Below, one piece after another: positions 49,991 to 62,773 of a DNA stretch of 64,000 nt; the first letter of the stretch is position 1, and the number at the start of each line of letters is the position of its first letter. Source of the DNA: Brachypodium distachyon (taxonomy: Eukaryota; Streptophyta; Magnoliopsida; Poales; Poaceae). The position numbers and the translations under genes are program-made. The stretch spans positions 38,912,855 to 38,976,854 of the forward strand of contig NC_016131.3 of assembly GCF_000005505.3 (NCBI RefSeq), written 5' to 3'. Under the pieces are notes generated by a model. The model was not told the DNA's origin, made no database searches, and worked only from the letters and a program-made list of their open reading frames with translations.

Positions 49991-52900
49991 TCAATCATCG
50001 CTGCCCGAATCTATATCAGAGTTTGCTCTTCGATGGGCTGCTCCATTTGCAACCTTACCCTTTCCCTTGTTCTTTTCTTCTTCCTCATCATCACTGTATT
50101 CGCTCTCGTAATCGTCATACTCCTCTTCTTCGTCCTCCTCTTCCTCCTCAATGCCGTCCTCTGTTACCGGCCCTTCTTCAGGCACATGTGCCCTTGTTCC
50201 AGCGCGGCTGCGCTTCAGAACCTTCAGCTTAAAGTTAGTCTTGCTGTCGCAGCCAATCCATGTGTCACACAAGCAGAAGGAAGTCAGGTTGTGATTGCCC
50301 TCAGCTGGGGCTTGAAACTTGCCCATTACCAACCTACTGCCTTTCTTCACTCTGTCAACTGCCTCTCTGACTGCAGTTCCTACTTCCTTGGGGCTTGCAC
50401 CCAGTGCTTCCTGGGTGTCTTGTATAGCTTTTGATGCTGCAGTTATAGCTGTAGCCTCGTCCATGAAGCTGACTTTCTGGGATAACCAAACGTTGTTCGA
50501 AGCAGTGTCTGCTAGAAGCAACCAGAAATTCTCTTCCCTGTGGAATGGGAAGAAAGGAGCATGGGGAAGAGCAGCAGTTAGGCCGCTGCGACGCTGAAGC
50601 GAGACCCAAGCATACATTGTCACAACATCACCCTCTTGTATGCCCTCTTCTCCTTCAGTCTCGCATCTAATATCCACCTCAATAGTAGGAACCATCTCCA
50701 GTACAAGCTCTACATCCCGAGCTTCTTCTTCAGAAAGGCCAGCTACTTGTGTCAGCAGTGCAGCACGATCCCCCTCAGACATATCGCAAAGTTCTTGGAA
50801 TGCCCGAATTTTCTGCAGTTAGAAAAGGAATAAGTTGTTATGCTCCAAAGGATAAATCATTTCTCAGACATGCTATTAGTTTTCCATGTATATTTGTTCA
50901 CTTTATTACTTTTCATATTGTAAGGCCTGATGGAAATACCTTGCGAGCAATTTTTTTGACCGTCGCTTCAGTAAAATGTGGCAGCTGCAAGAAAGGTGCT
51001 ATTCCTTCTGAATTACCTCCACCAGCTTTTCGAGCACTGAGAGGAACAGCCTAAATTACGTGTTCAAATATTTACATTATCATCAATGGTGATAAAAGAA
51101 CTTATAAACTGTAAGCAAATGTCAAGACGAAAGCGTTTGAAAGTGTAAAATGAATACAACTCTACTTTCAAGACGACAACTGACAAACCCTTCTTTAGAT
51201 GGCAATAAATGCAGCTGAATGCCATGATAAGAGGGACTGATACACAATGTAGTGCACTAATACAGAGTGCGCAAAAGAACAAATGCAGATCTGTTACAAG
51301 ATCAATTCAGACTGGCTCTTGAAGAACGAACGATCCTCAAAAAAGTCAACAGTGAATGAGTCCGACTCGAGTTCGTTAGTAAAAGGCGTGGCAAGAGAGC
51401 AAGTTCGACTCGCGAATGATCTGCCATTGAGAACTACCGTTGATTGAACGTAAGTGTGCACACTATCAATCATTGTAAAATACCACATTGTGATGAGTTT
51501 TCATTTCGCCTTGGACGCGTAGCTTAATCGTGCTTAGGTAGTCAGATTATTTGCGGCAGTAACAGTCCTTAAAGAGAAAACGGAGGGGAGAAAGATAGAG
51601 AAGTAGGGCCCTTGGGCTCAAAAAATAATTTATTGGGCTCAAAAAGAAGTAGTGCCCAGCAATGCAATATGGCCCGTTTGGCCCACCAGCTGCTGCACTC
51701 TTAGGGTTACTGCACCCTCGATCCCATTCCCAGCCACAGTCACATAGGACAGCTAGCAAAATAGCAGCAGCTCTGGCTGTGGTAGAAACGACATCTCCCA
51801 GCGACAACAGACCACTGGTAATGAAGATGCTGCAACGATATCGACTGCTTTCTCTCCTCCCCGCCACTTCCTCTCCTCCCCTGTGACCGTAGCTGCCTCC
51901 AGCTCTGCCTAGGCGACCTGCCTGCTTAATTGGCTGCCTATGGCAAATGCCCAAGCGTTCAGGCTGCAAACTGAGGCCTGAGGCCTGGAGCAAGCCCAAA
52001 TCAGTCAGGCCCGGGTTCCTGGACCAGGTTAATGGGCCGGGCTGCCCATGAACAAGTACACATTAACTGAGGGAATCAGTTTGTGAATTTAGTGAAGCAT
52101 ATGATGCTTCAACATTGACCAAATCAGAATTCAAAATAAAAAAATCACTGAATGCACATCCATTTAATGGATAAGATTTTGATAAACAATGATAACTAGA
52201 ACTCCAAGGTTAAAAATAACAGGTGGTACATCTTAGCAGAAAATATTTCATCAGCTAATTATCAACAGGATGGAGGATGTGTTTACTTTGAGAAAGCACA
52301 TGAATCTACAGTTCTAGAACATCTTAGCCACACAATGTTAATCTATGTTTGAAAACACTGACCAGAATATATAACATTGTTCAAGAAATCGGCCGATTCA
52401 GCGATTAATCGGCCGATTAATCGCTGATCGGCAGGCCACCGTGCAGATTAACACTTATCACCGCAGTTAATCGCCCAAGCCAATTAATCGGTTGTAATCC
52501 GCCAGCCAGCCCCTGCTCAAAGCCTTGAAGAGCTTCACTGATGCCTTTGCTTCCTCCCAAGCTGCTGCTGCTCCCATCCGTTTTCACTGATGCCTTTGCT
52601 TCTCTTGATTTGTTTTAGATGGCTGCACCTTCCCAAGGTTCTGATGCGGCAAGTAGCCCAATATATAATTATATATACTATATAGTATAATGGTCGACAG
52701 TTTAAACCGATTAATCGGTCCGATAACCGATTAATCTCTAATCCCTACCCAACCGAGCAGTTACCGATTACCGATTTCTTGAACAATGATATATAAACAT
52801 CACACGAAACATGAACTGATCCACCACAAGTTAGCTGAAGTAAATGCAAATGGAGAAATTGAAAATACCTGGATGATACTTTGAGAAAGCTCAACTACAC

Positions 52901-55900
52901 CAATTGCAGGTCTGAGCCATCCAAAACCATGGGGGCTCCTTGGTAGAAGTGCAATCTGCAGGCCAACAAGTGTATTAAATTATGAGGCATCTAATATTTT
53001 GCAAAAAAACTATGCTAGATCAAAAGTGAAGGGAAAAAAGGAAATTACAACATGTATTTGTATCCATTCAAATATTCATATTGAGATACCAAAGAAAAAA
53101 TATCCCTTACAAGAAATAGCAGCACTAGGGTTTCAAGGATATGGTTATATATCAAATAAAAACTTGCAGCTCCAGCAAAGTTGACTAAATCAGACATGTG
53201 ATGCATCTGACCTCAAACACAATGATCTTTACGTGCAAAAAATGTTTCAGCACCACAAGATTAAGAAAAGGCATGGCATTGCTTCTCACACTACGATGAT
53301 CAAGCGATAGTCTAAGTAATTGCATAAACCAGACAAAAAATCTGTCTGCCATACTGCACATCCACAAGGCCACGGTCTACATAACGCACAAACAGCTCAA
53401 GCACCTGTTTACAGTTTACACATGCCTATTGCTGTGAAATAAAATTACTGAGCCACAATTGTGTGTTAGTTAATACTCCCACCTTAGTCCTTTTCATCTA
53501 AGGCATATGGTTTTTGTCCCAAGTCAAACTTTTTAAAGTTTGACCAAGTTTATAGGAAAAACTATCAACTTATGGAACACCAAACCAATATCATTAGATC
53601 AAGCATGAAATATATTTCCATAATATATTTATTTTTGTATTATAGATGTTGATACTTTTTCCTATAAATTTGGTCGAACTTTAGAAAGTTTGACTTAAGA
53701 CAAAAACCATATGCCTTATAATATGGGAAGGAGGGAGTATGTATTTTGTTCATTGGACCTAGTCAGTAACAACTAATGTAAGCTCCACATTTTGAAACTT
53801 AACAAGAGCTATTAATCTATCATCCCGCACAAAGATTATGTGGTGTCATACTGTAGGCGGAGTAACCTGACAGGCAAAACCAACAACAAACCCTTACGGC
53901 CATAAGCACATAACCATTTATAAATGTTTGAACTAAGGCCAATTTATGACAAACCAAGTTGAGGACTAAATTATGCATAAATCCTACCATGCCAGGTCAT
54001 CTACCTGTGTTGTATTAATTTTACTACCATTTCATGGACAAATTACTACGATAAATTGTGACAATTTACTAATCCTGAAAATAACTTTGAATAGCTCACT
54101 TGCTCAGATAGCCAGTCTCTAAATAAGAGTCGCTAAATAAAACAAGTATACTGCAGCAATGCAAAACCCACATAAACTGGTCTGGACTCTGGAGCTAGGA
54201 TATGTGTTTATGTTTGCTATAAATTGTAACAGCTTCCTCAATAGCACAGAAAAGGAGACATCGTAAGGAAAAAAGCATGTGCAACTTCACAATTAATAAG
54301 GACAGAAATTCACAAATCAAGTACCTTAACTAGCTCTTCCAGAAGACGAGGTGCAAGTTCAAGCATGTGTTTGTAATCTTTTGCTAATGCTGGTGTCAAA
54401 GCAAATGCCTCTCGAGTAAGATGAGCCTGAATCAAGAGTTCCGTCTGAAAATAAGAAAAGTTGAGCTTGAAGAAGAATCATCATATCATAAATATCAGTT
54501 AGTACCATGACATGCAGGTCGTACTAAAGACCAACCTTTACTAGTGATGGATGCTGCTTCCAGAACTTGGCTTGTTCTGTTCTGATATTCTTTAAATCTA
54601 AATTTAACTCGCTTCTAACGGCTACGAACAATTTCTGGAGGGGCTCATCATCACTGCGCCGTACTGGCATCTCCATATATTCTGCAGCCTTGATGAAGAC
54701 ATCCATTACTTTGCTGAAACATGCAACCGATAGTTCCATTGATCAAATGGTAAACGGGAATAATGATTTCTAGGGTTAATAGATAAATTTAGAACCCATA
54801 ATCCATAACAGAAGAGGACTGTGAACCAAAGAGGAAGGTTGCAGACATTGGGTCCAATTGGCATTTATACAGGTTACTTACACAAAAAATCTATTAGACT
54901 ACATATTTTGCTAAGTAGCAGCAAAACATGCTCTATAAAATATTAAGTATTTTCCCTAATTATTGTCAACAGAGTTCTCCCAACTATAAATCTTATCATG
55001 AAAAATGGAAAAAATCCCAACTAGCTAATATCCTTGCTTCCCTGTGATCTTTTCTTGAGCCTTTTGGCTCTCCTTTTCTCTTTTGCTTCGTTTTGAAGCT
55101 TGTAAATATGTTGTAACATTTTTGGTGATTATCAAATATATGCAGTATGAGCCTCTCCTGCTGTTTTTCGGGTCAAAAAAAATTATTCATTGATTTAGTG
55201 TGGTGCAGCGCACATAGTGTTATTTTGTCCTAAAATCAATAACTAAAAAACATCAGTATCAATATGAGATGTGTAGTCAGAAAGGCAAAAAAAATATGTC
55301 TTGATTGCTGGATTATAAAGCAAGAATAACAAATCACAATGAGATGTTCAGCACGATGTTTATTCTCTAATGCTGCTCACAGGCAGTTGCTCATGGCACT
55401 AGTCTCATGCTTGGCATTGAGACATCAAATGATAAAAGAAGTGTATTCACGTCAACAATAAGATCTGCAATGTCCCATGTCTAATTATCTGGATGGACGA
55501 GTGTTTTAACTTTCACAATAAGATATATTTAGTCAACATATCATATCATGAAGCCAATCAGCAAAGCTCAAAAAGATGGAAAATCCAGATGGACAAATAA
55601 TGAGATGTTTGTATGTTCATACCTCGGAGCTAGAGATGGCTTCATAAAATAGTAATAAGTGGACAGAGTTTGATGCATGACATAATTTCCAGTATACTTC
55701 GATGACCTTGACAAATAAATAACTGCTATCATCAACGGGCAGAGGATGCAAAGCCCCACTATTCCTAAAAGCATTATCCCACCAGATGCACCATCCATAT
55801 TCAACAAGAACTTGGGCAAAGCAATCCCCATTTGGAACCCCTAATACACATATAACAGAATATTCATGTAAGCTTCAGAAGCTGCTGAAAAGGTTTAGTT

Positions 55901-57304
55901 TTCTGCTATGTTATGAATGACTAGTGTACACATTACCTGACGCCCATCTGGATGACCATACTTCTCATAATTATCACGAGATGTAGGATCGGTTAATGCC
56001 TGATACGCCTTGGATATGGATTCAACAAAATAAGTGTGGGCCTCTGGGAAGGTGACGGGCAAAAAATACCACAAATAAGCTTTTAAATAACAACAGTAAA
56101 AGAATTAATAATTACAAAATAGTGAGAAACACATTTTACCAGGATCAGGATTTTTATCAGGGTGGTATTGAATAGAAAGCCTCCTGTACGATTTCTTTAT
56201 ATCAGACTCAGACGCCCCTGGTTCCAGTCCAAGAATGCTGTATGGCTCAAATACTTGGACCTAGGAAATCCAAAATCATAAATCAATTATTGGGATCTTA
56301 CCTTGGTGAAATTTCAAGAAAAATGCCTTCATGGTTCATATAGAGCATTAAACATATAATATCCTCGATTAACTTGCAGATTTATTATTAACACAAAGAT
56401 GCATTGCCATGAATGACCGTGACTTTGAAAAAGCTAACTGGAATGAACCAATGCCAGGAAAAGTAACATATTAGCTAGTCCTGAAGTCTACAATATTAAG
56501 ATTACCAAAAGGTTTCTGCATACATCATTGTTCTGACAATTTTCAAGGGAGTGACACATGAATGAGGCTTCAGAAGATTATAAGGGAAACTGAACAGCAA
56601 CTAAGGCATGCTAGCCTCTCTAGTATCCTAACAAATTCGTTGGGTTTGCTGCTCTTAATTAAAAAAAGCTTCTTGGTGTTATGCAGAAGTAACAAAACAT
56701 GAGCATCGTGGTGGCTGCTCTGATATGGTAAAGATGAATATTTAGTTATGTACTTTTGGGCTGTTAAATTGCTTCAGTACAGCGACATACCGATGAGAAC
56801 TATTCTAGGTAACGTAATCAACAAGAAAACATGAATAGGTATTCAATCCTTCTGTATCTAGTTCACGTCAGAGAAGAATTTCAGTCAACTCCTTGGAGAA
56901 GGCATAACAGCCGGAGGTTACCATACCTCACGGCTGATGAGTTTGATGTAGTAAACGAGGAATATCACAACGATCCAGAGAAGCAAAATGGTCAGATTGC
57001 TCCACGTCGAGAAGTTTGATATCTGCAAGGCAAACAGTCAGAACACAACCATAAAGCGGCAGTGCTAAAACTCTACTACCAGCGTCTGAAGATAAACAGC
57101 CGCAACCCACCCACACACCTTCTTGTAGATCGACTTGCGGTACTTGCCGGAGCGGTGGCAACCGGAGCAGCGACAGTGGATGGTCTTGGCCTTGGCGGTA
57201 GCGGCGTGGCACAGCCGCATGATCGTGTACGGCACCAGCGGCAGCGCGATCATGGTCAGGATGAATATCAAGAACAGCGAGCTGTTCTCCTCAGCCGCAG
57301 CCAT
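49991..57304 (-). CDS. ERDJ2A: Sec63 homologue, ER-resident J-protein ERdj2 (10 exons)
   Basis: This J-protein co-chaperone of the Sec translocon recruits BiP to pull proteins into the ER. Exons on the minus strand: 57304-57119, 57022-56927, 56260-56140, 56043-55937, 55840-55623, 54713-54536, 54444-54325, 52955-52869, 51050-50940, 50812-49991. All introns are GT-AG and the product is 681 residues, close to plant ERdj2 proteins. Hydrophobic segments lie near 9-30, 71-89 and 191-213. The J domain is at about 97-168, in the ER lumen, with the HPD motif at 127-129 that activates Hsp70. The Sec63 (Brl) domain fills roughly 230-600. A run of Glu/Asp at about 630-655 forms the acidic cytosolic tail, known in the family to contact Sec62. 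No damage is seen. The A or B paralogue assignment is not certain. Confidence 0.97.
51060..52368. other. Sec63 intron 8, lower part: no gene seen
   Basis: The intron (51051-52868) includes a GC-rich stretch at about 51600-52030 with GGGCC words and an open frame of 150 codons on the minus strand. I read the frame as chance or a decayed insertion. Confidence 0.4.
52375..52788 (+). mobile_element. Non-autonomous hAT element in Sec63 intron 8, AATCGG-rich ends
   Basis: Perfect 18-base inverted ends CATTGTTCAAGAAATCGG and its complement are flanked by identical 8-base repeats ATATATAA (52367-52374 and 52789-52796). Subterminal regions are arrays of CGATTAATCGG words. Inside, after TTGTTTTAG at 52619, an ATG opens [13 protein letters not shown] and then stops soon. 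This looks like the 5' end of a hAT transposase reading frame left after internal deletion (inference). Confidence 0.93.
53476..53737. mobile_element. Stowaway-type MITE in Sec63 intron 7
   Basis: It lies between TA pairs. It starts CTCCCACCTTAGTCC and ends GGGAAGGAGGGAG. Long inner inverted arms include AAGGCATATGGTTTTTGTC with its complement, and AAAGTTTGACCAAGTTTATAGG. It is longer than the other Stowaways here and belongs to a different subfamily. Confidence 0.88.
55047..55190 (+). mobile_element. Possible 5'-truncated LINE 3' end in Sec63 intron 5
   Basis: T-rich UTR-like sequence with TGTAAATATGTTGTAAC, then CCTCTCCTGCTGTTTTTCGGGTC, and an A tail. The last part resembles 3' ends of grass LINEs as I remember them. 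No coding part is present. Confidence 0.35.
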
Positions 57305-58618
57305 GGCTTCTGCAGACTCCCCTCACAGGCCAATGGCGGAGGACCCAGTAGGGCGGCCGCCCTACCTTGATTTTTGCCTCAGTTACGAATTGGGGAGATC
57401 AAGGAGATGAAACGGAGAGCTAAAGGGCAGAATCGGTTCGTGGGGTGGTTTGGGGAGGAGAAACGGTCGGGAGCGAGAGAAACGAATTAACGAAGGGGAG
57501 ATCAACCGGCAGCGGCGGCGGCGCTTGCGTTACTGGGGTCAGTCGTGCGCGACGAGGAAGACGAGCCAGGGGTATGGGGCGGTCGGCGGCGGCTCGGTGT
57601 CAGATCCGGGATCCAGAGCAAAGGGGAAATGGGGAAGCTGCTATACGTTACGACGTTTGTATTTTATTTTATTTTTAGCAAAGTTACGACGTTTGTAGAG
57701 TACGATTTTCTTACTACAGTAAACGGACCGCTACAGCTAGGAATCATATTCAGAGCCCAAGCCCCGTTGAGAGCACGAGCAACGTGGGGTTCGCTAGAAA
57801 ATTTTCAAGCAAGGGCTGCTAGGAAAGAAAAACTGCTCCAATCGTACCTCTCACTTATGGAGACCAAATGAAAAAAAATAGAATCATGTGATTTTTATCC
57901 AACCTTCTGTGTCTCTCTTGCTGGTCCCATCAAAATCAACACAAGTTAGAAGCAAAGCAAGTACTGGAATCGATTCCTCGAAACATTTCTTAGCTAGCAC
58001 CAGTGCAGTGCATAGAAGCAGTGCTAGTACTACTTTTTTCTCTTAGCTATGCTTGTTGACCAACGTTGCTCTTACTCTAAATGCATGTACAATGTACCGG
58101 TGCTAATAACCTAACACAAGCACCGACGTTTCAAAAACAAAAACTGTTGCAATGTGTTCCATTCTTAGCATCTGCATATGGCCCCACTGATCAGAACTTT
58201 CCCCACCAAAGTCTTTCTCCCTCTCGTATCCTCTTCCTCCTGCGAGACTGCTCCTCCTCCTCTACTCCAACGACCGTCCATCTCCGGCAGTAAATTCAAC
58301 GCGCCCTCCAGATCTGCCACTTCGCCAGCTTTTCCGGCAACGGCGGACTCACGCGTGCGGATCTGGGTTGGCCGGATTTGGCGTCCGGACTTGCGCCTGT
58401 GCCTCCAAGCATCTGTGCCTCCACGTGCCGGCGACGACCCTCAAGCAGGCGGCGACGGGGCCCGTGTCTTCTCCTTCCGTTCTCCTCCCCGACGTCCTCT
58501 CTAGCCGTTGCTCCCTCGTCTCCCGCCACCTGGATCTGGATGCGATGATGCCGAGGCACTCCACGGCGAAGGGCTGGAGTAACAGGGAGATGGAGGAGGA
58601 AGGAGGGGCTCGGGGTGG
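57305..58618. other. Sec63 5' flank and intergenic DNA
   Basis: The stretch from 57305 to about 57620 is GC-rich and should hold the Sec63 promoter and 5' UTR (minus strand). No clear TATA box is seen. Open frames at about 58180-58620 overlap on both strands and match no family I know. Confidence 0.4.
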
Positions 58619-58626
58619 GACCTACG

Positions 58627-59320
58627 TCAAGATGGCAATGGGTACCCATTACCCGTTTACCCGGCAGGTAAAAACCCATTAGAGTACGGGTATGGGCCAA
58701 AATTTTACCCATGGGTATGTAAATGGGGAAAATGGTGTACCCGGCGGGTATGACGGGTACGGGTATGGGGAGGTGATACCCATACCCTTATACCCATGTA
58801 CCCGTGTTGACAAGTGGGTCCTCTTGAATCTCTGAACATTGCCGATGCTTGTTTTTTTCCACAGAATCGATGGTGATGGTAACTGGGCCTTGCTGGACAC
58901 AATATTTGATGGGTCGTCTCGGTCTGTTGGGCCAATCACGAACCCTAACCTCCTCTACTAGCCTTCTCTCGATCTCTACTCTCAGTCTTGACTCTCCCCG
59001 TTTCCGTTCCAGGAGGCCACACCCAGGCGGCGGCGGATCCAGTGGCGCTGTTTTTAGCATATATGTTGTTGTTTATGTTACTGTTTTTAGCAAATATGAT
59101 ATTGTTTATGTCAAATGTAATGTTATTTATAACTATGTGATCAAAAAATTAAACGGATATTTTTACCCGCGGGTACCCGTCTACCCTGACGGGTCACGGG
59201 TATGGGCAAAAGTTGTACCCGGTCACGGGTATGGGTACGGGTAACGGGTCAGCTCACAGACGACGGGTACGGGTATGGGGAGCCAATACCCGTGCCCATA
59301 CCCTGCGGGTGCCATCTAGA
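58627..59320. mobile_element. Non-autonomous hAT element with GGGTA/TACCC-rich ends
   Basis: Identical 8-base repeats GACCTACG flank it (58619-58626 and 59321-59328). The ends TCAAGATGGCA and TGCCATCTAGA are inverted repeats with one mismatch. Both subterminal zones are dense arrays of GGGTACCC-like words. The core includes a GC-rich stretch (about 58920-59050) without a recognised product. Confidence 0.9.
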
Positions 59321-59603
59321 GACCTACGAGGTCAACTATCTACTAAATCGGTGCAAGTAGTTGATTCGATTCTAGGAAAAATTTCTTAACGACCCAATGT
59401 TTCAAGGGCAAGAAGCGGTTCCAGCTTCTAGCATCAGTTGTTGACCAACGCCGCGCATGCTCTAACAGAGTTTCAGAACGGTCGACTTGCGTCTGAGGGT
59501 TTCAGCTGCATCAATTTTCTCTTTCTGACTCGTAAAAAACAATATCCAAGATCCCACTTTTACGATGCAAGATTCTCGAGACATCTATACAACATATCAT
59601 ATA

Positions 59604-59717
59604 TTCCCTTCGTCTCATATCAAGTGTCGAAATATTATATACATGTAGACGTATTTTAGTATATAAATACGTTCATTTATAGACAAATTTGTGCCACTTG
59701 ATATGTGATGGAGAGAG
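59604..59717. mobile_element. Stowaway-like MITE
   Basis: The ends TCCCTTCGTCTCATATCAAGTG and CACTTGATATGTGATGGAGAGAG are inverted repeats with TA flanks. Confidence 0.85.
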
Positions 59718-60169
59718 TAAAAAGTATGTTTAGCGGACTGTAGCCACACAAGAAGGATGAATCAAGATGTGAGATATCGTTTTAGAACGAGCCGCAAAAA
59801 TTGTAAAGCCAGATGTGTGCATGTTTCGAAGGAAGATGAGATGTGCAGCCGGCAGCCGTATGACGTGCTTGATGCTGGGCATGAGACATGTGCTTGGACG
59901 GGTTGGGTTGGGAGCTCGTACGGAAGGGAATAAATGCAGCAGCATCATAACTTCGTCATACTGATTTCCTCATGTGTTTCCGATTTATTATATTGTATAT
60001 ATTGTTTAGCAATGATAACGATCGAGATTACACAGCACGGTAGCTTGACTTACAGAGAACGGTAAAAATAAGCACAATAACGACAACGGGGTAAAAGTAA
60101 ATAGTAAATGGTAAAAGGACAAACATTTGCGTCGTTGGAGCAAGTGGCTTCGTCATGATCAATCCCAGT

Positions 60170-60660
60170 CATTGCTCGTCTAAAGAAAATACCGGTTCAC
60201 TTGTATACTTCACTATCGGACGACACTCGGAGTCTAAGAATGCCCCCTCCAAATGATGTCACTTGTCCTCCAGGAACACGATGATCACCGAACCACTCTT
60301 AACCCGTAGTGCGAAAGAAACCTGAAAACTCCTTTCTGAAATCAGCATCTTCCCATGCAGCCTCCTCTAGTGATAAGTTCTCCCATTGCACGATTGACAT
60401 ATTGTAGCGAGAAATCTGACGAGTGTCCAACACAAGAGCAGGAGCATTTCGAATCTTAGGACATGGCACTGCTTTTTGGACCTAATTGCTTCTATCTTAA
60501 CTCCATTAGGTAGCAGCAAATGATAAGCAACGCTTCCCACATGTGCTAGCACCCGTAATGGTCCATAGAACTTGTTGTGCTATTTCAATGCACCACGGAA
60601 ACCAAATGGTGCAACACGGTAAGGTGCATTTTCAAATAAACCATATGATCAATTTCTCAA
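60170..60660 (-). pseudogene. Ty3/gypsy polyprotein remnant, integrase end and chromodomain
   Basis: On the minus strand, read across frames, the sequence encodes FYGPLRVLAHVGSVAYHLLL, then VLDTRQISRYNMSIVQWENL and SLEEAAWEDADFRKEF. These match the gypsy order K(F/Y)FGPF.VL..VGSVAY.L.LP and the chromodomain-like L..A.WED motif at the polyprotein C-terminus. There are frame breaks and stops, and no LTRs or upstream domains nearby. It is a dead fragment. Confidence 0.75.
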
Positions 60661-60664
60661 TCGA

Positions 60665-61480
60665 CTGAGAAATTGTTGTTGCTCAGTCAACGAGCCTCTA
60701 CGTCAGACTCGTCAATATTCTCAGTTGGTGCGTGCGTTGAGTCCCCCATCGATCCCCCTAATATAAAAATTATAGTGCAACAGAAAAAATTGGATGGCTA
60801 CTATAGAACCCATGTATACTGACTGAGAATTGAATTAGATGGTCCCAAAAGAAAACCTATAGACCCCTGTATATCAACTGAGAATTGCATTAAATGGTCT
60901 CAAAACAAAATCTAGTCTTGCACAAAATGTGTATGTATCCAAAAAATAGTCTACCCACAACAAAAAAATATACAACATCTATGGTAGATATAAAAAAAGA
61001 AGACCACAAATGTAACCATGCAAGACAAAAAAAATACACAATTTCACGGCTCAAGGATTCCACACTCAACACAAATAAGAAAAGCCCATAAACACATAGT
61101 AGAAAACAGGCCCGAACCAGCCCACAAAAACGTCATAAGCCAAAGCTAGTCCCATCCACTTCAGGTGCCCTGCTCGGGCAAACAGATAGACAACCATTGT
61201 ACGCAAGGAAAGCACGTATTATATCACAGACTAAATCACATTTCAAATCACGGGCAAACATAATCGACCGAGAAAAAGATATTTCTCAGACGTACTGAGC
61301 CTTAGCAAAATAATTTCTGAAATGTATCAAAAGATGTACAATGTTTGTTGTGATGGTGGCTCTTATTGTAGCATTTATTTCTCAAATCTCATACTCGGTA
61401 TTTTTGTCCCCCAAAGATAATCACTTCAATGGCATTATGCTGGTTCACAATAATTGACACGTTACAATAATTTATTGAAC
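60665..61480. other. Intergenic, no gene seen
   Basis: AT-rich DNA with repeated ACTGAGAATTG(A/C)ATTA words near 60824 and 60878, probably transposon-derived. No coding signal. Confidence 0.35.
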
Positions 61481-61486
61481 TGATGC

Positions 61487-62036
61487 GAGTGAAATGATGT
61501 GGAATCCACAAACTTGGCACATGAGAACAGTTTAGTCCATTAACTTGTAAATCGTGCATTCGACATTCTAAACGTGGCAAGCAAGAACGTTTTCAGTCCA
61601 AATCACATTTTAGAGCTTGAATGTGCCGCGTGGTGGCTGATGGCTATTAGGGGAGTTCTGACGGGAATTTCTAGCAAACTTGCATCTCTAGAATTTTCTA
61701 AGCAGCTCCTAATTTTTTCTCAATTTTCCCAAATAAAAATGGAAGGAGGCTTGAACCTCGGGAAAAAAATGAAAGAAACTTTAGGAAGTCATTTAGATTT
61801 TTTTCTCGCAAGGAAGTTATTTGGTTTTAGAGCAACAACATACCTTTTGAAGTTTGAACATTCCTAATTGCCATGCCAGTTGCCTCATGGCAGATTTGAT
61901 CTCTAAAACACAATTGGGACTGAAAGGGTAAAGTGTTTGCACCTATCAAGTTTAAGGGTGCATACGCACGATTTGCAAGTTTATGAACTAAGTGTTTCTA
62001 CCTACCAAGTTTATGGAACAAAGATGCTATTTTCCT
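61487..62036. mobile_element. Degenerate MULE-like element
   Basis: The left part (about 61511-61562, ACTTGGCAC then TTAACTTGTAAATCGTGCATTC) pairs in inverted orientation with the right part (about 61959-62014). It resembles the two other elements with AAACTTGG-type ends in this window. No target-site duplication was found and the ends are approximate. Confidence 0.5.
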
Positions 62037-62348
62037 CTTTGATTTTCCATGTATACAACAGCTCTCGCGAGCTCGTACATGCGGCTAGCTACTTCGTGCG
62101 TGCACATGGATGTCGCTGTTTGTCATTTCAACTCCTTGAGGACTGAGAAGGAAATGAAGGTCGGCTTGAGTTCATGAAAAGGCGAAACTGATTAACGAAA
62201 ACACATCCATATCCCATGAGTCATGAGAGATGGAATGATGCCTCATTTCTTAAAACGACGTTGCGATGTGACCTTAATTCTTAATTGTGGTACCTTACCG
62301 TGCAGGCGACTAGGCGAGGATTTAAGACCGGTCAGCGAAAAAATTCTA

Positions 62349-62447
62349 CTCTCTCCGACCCATAAAAAATAAAGTGTCGTCTATTTTGTATTAAATTAGT
62401 ACACATTTTGTATTAAGTGTGCAATATTTTTTATATATCGGAGGGAG
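62349..62447. mobile_element. Stowaway MITE upstream of the small membrane-protein gene
   Basis: The ends CTCTCTCCGACCCATAAAAAA and ATATCGGAGGGAG are inverted repeats in the outer bases, with TA on both sides. It lies about 220 bp above the TATA box of the next gene. Confidence 0.75.
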
Positions 62448-62669
62448 TAGATCGACAAAATCAAAGCTACGTTCCCACATGCATGAATAAACAAAAGTGT
62501 TAAACACTGCTAGACGAGATCCATGGAAGAACACACATAAAATACGATCTTTTCTTTTTCTCGCATCCCCAAAGCATTCAAAGATACTCGGCAACAAAAG
62601 AGACACAAATTAAAAACGGGGAAAGCAGAGTGTCACATGGACAACTTTAGCTCCACACTCTGCTGACTG

Positions 62670-62678
62670 CATAAAAAG
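62670..62678 (+). promoter_or_regulatory. TATA-like box of the small membrane-protein gene
   Basis: CATAAAAAG lies about 104 bases before the ATG at 62774, a workable TATA variant. A start near 62700 would give a leader of about 70 bases. Confidence 0.5.
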
Positions 62679-62773
62679 CCATAAAAAATTGCCACAAGAA
62701 GCAGAGGCTGAGTAGTTTGCTTTGCAACCCGAGACTCGTTGGTAGTGATCCAAGAAGAAAGAGACGAAAATCA

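Noticed and set aside
62717..62773. Upstream start for the small membrane protein
   Set aside because: The codon at 62717 is TTG. The first ATG in frame is at 62774, in good context.
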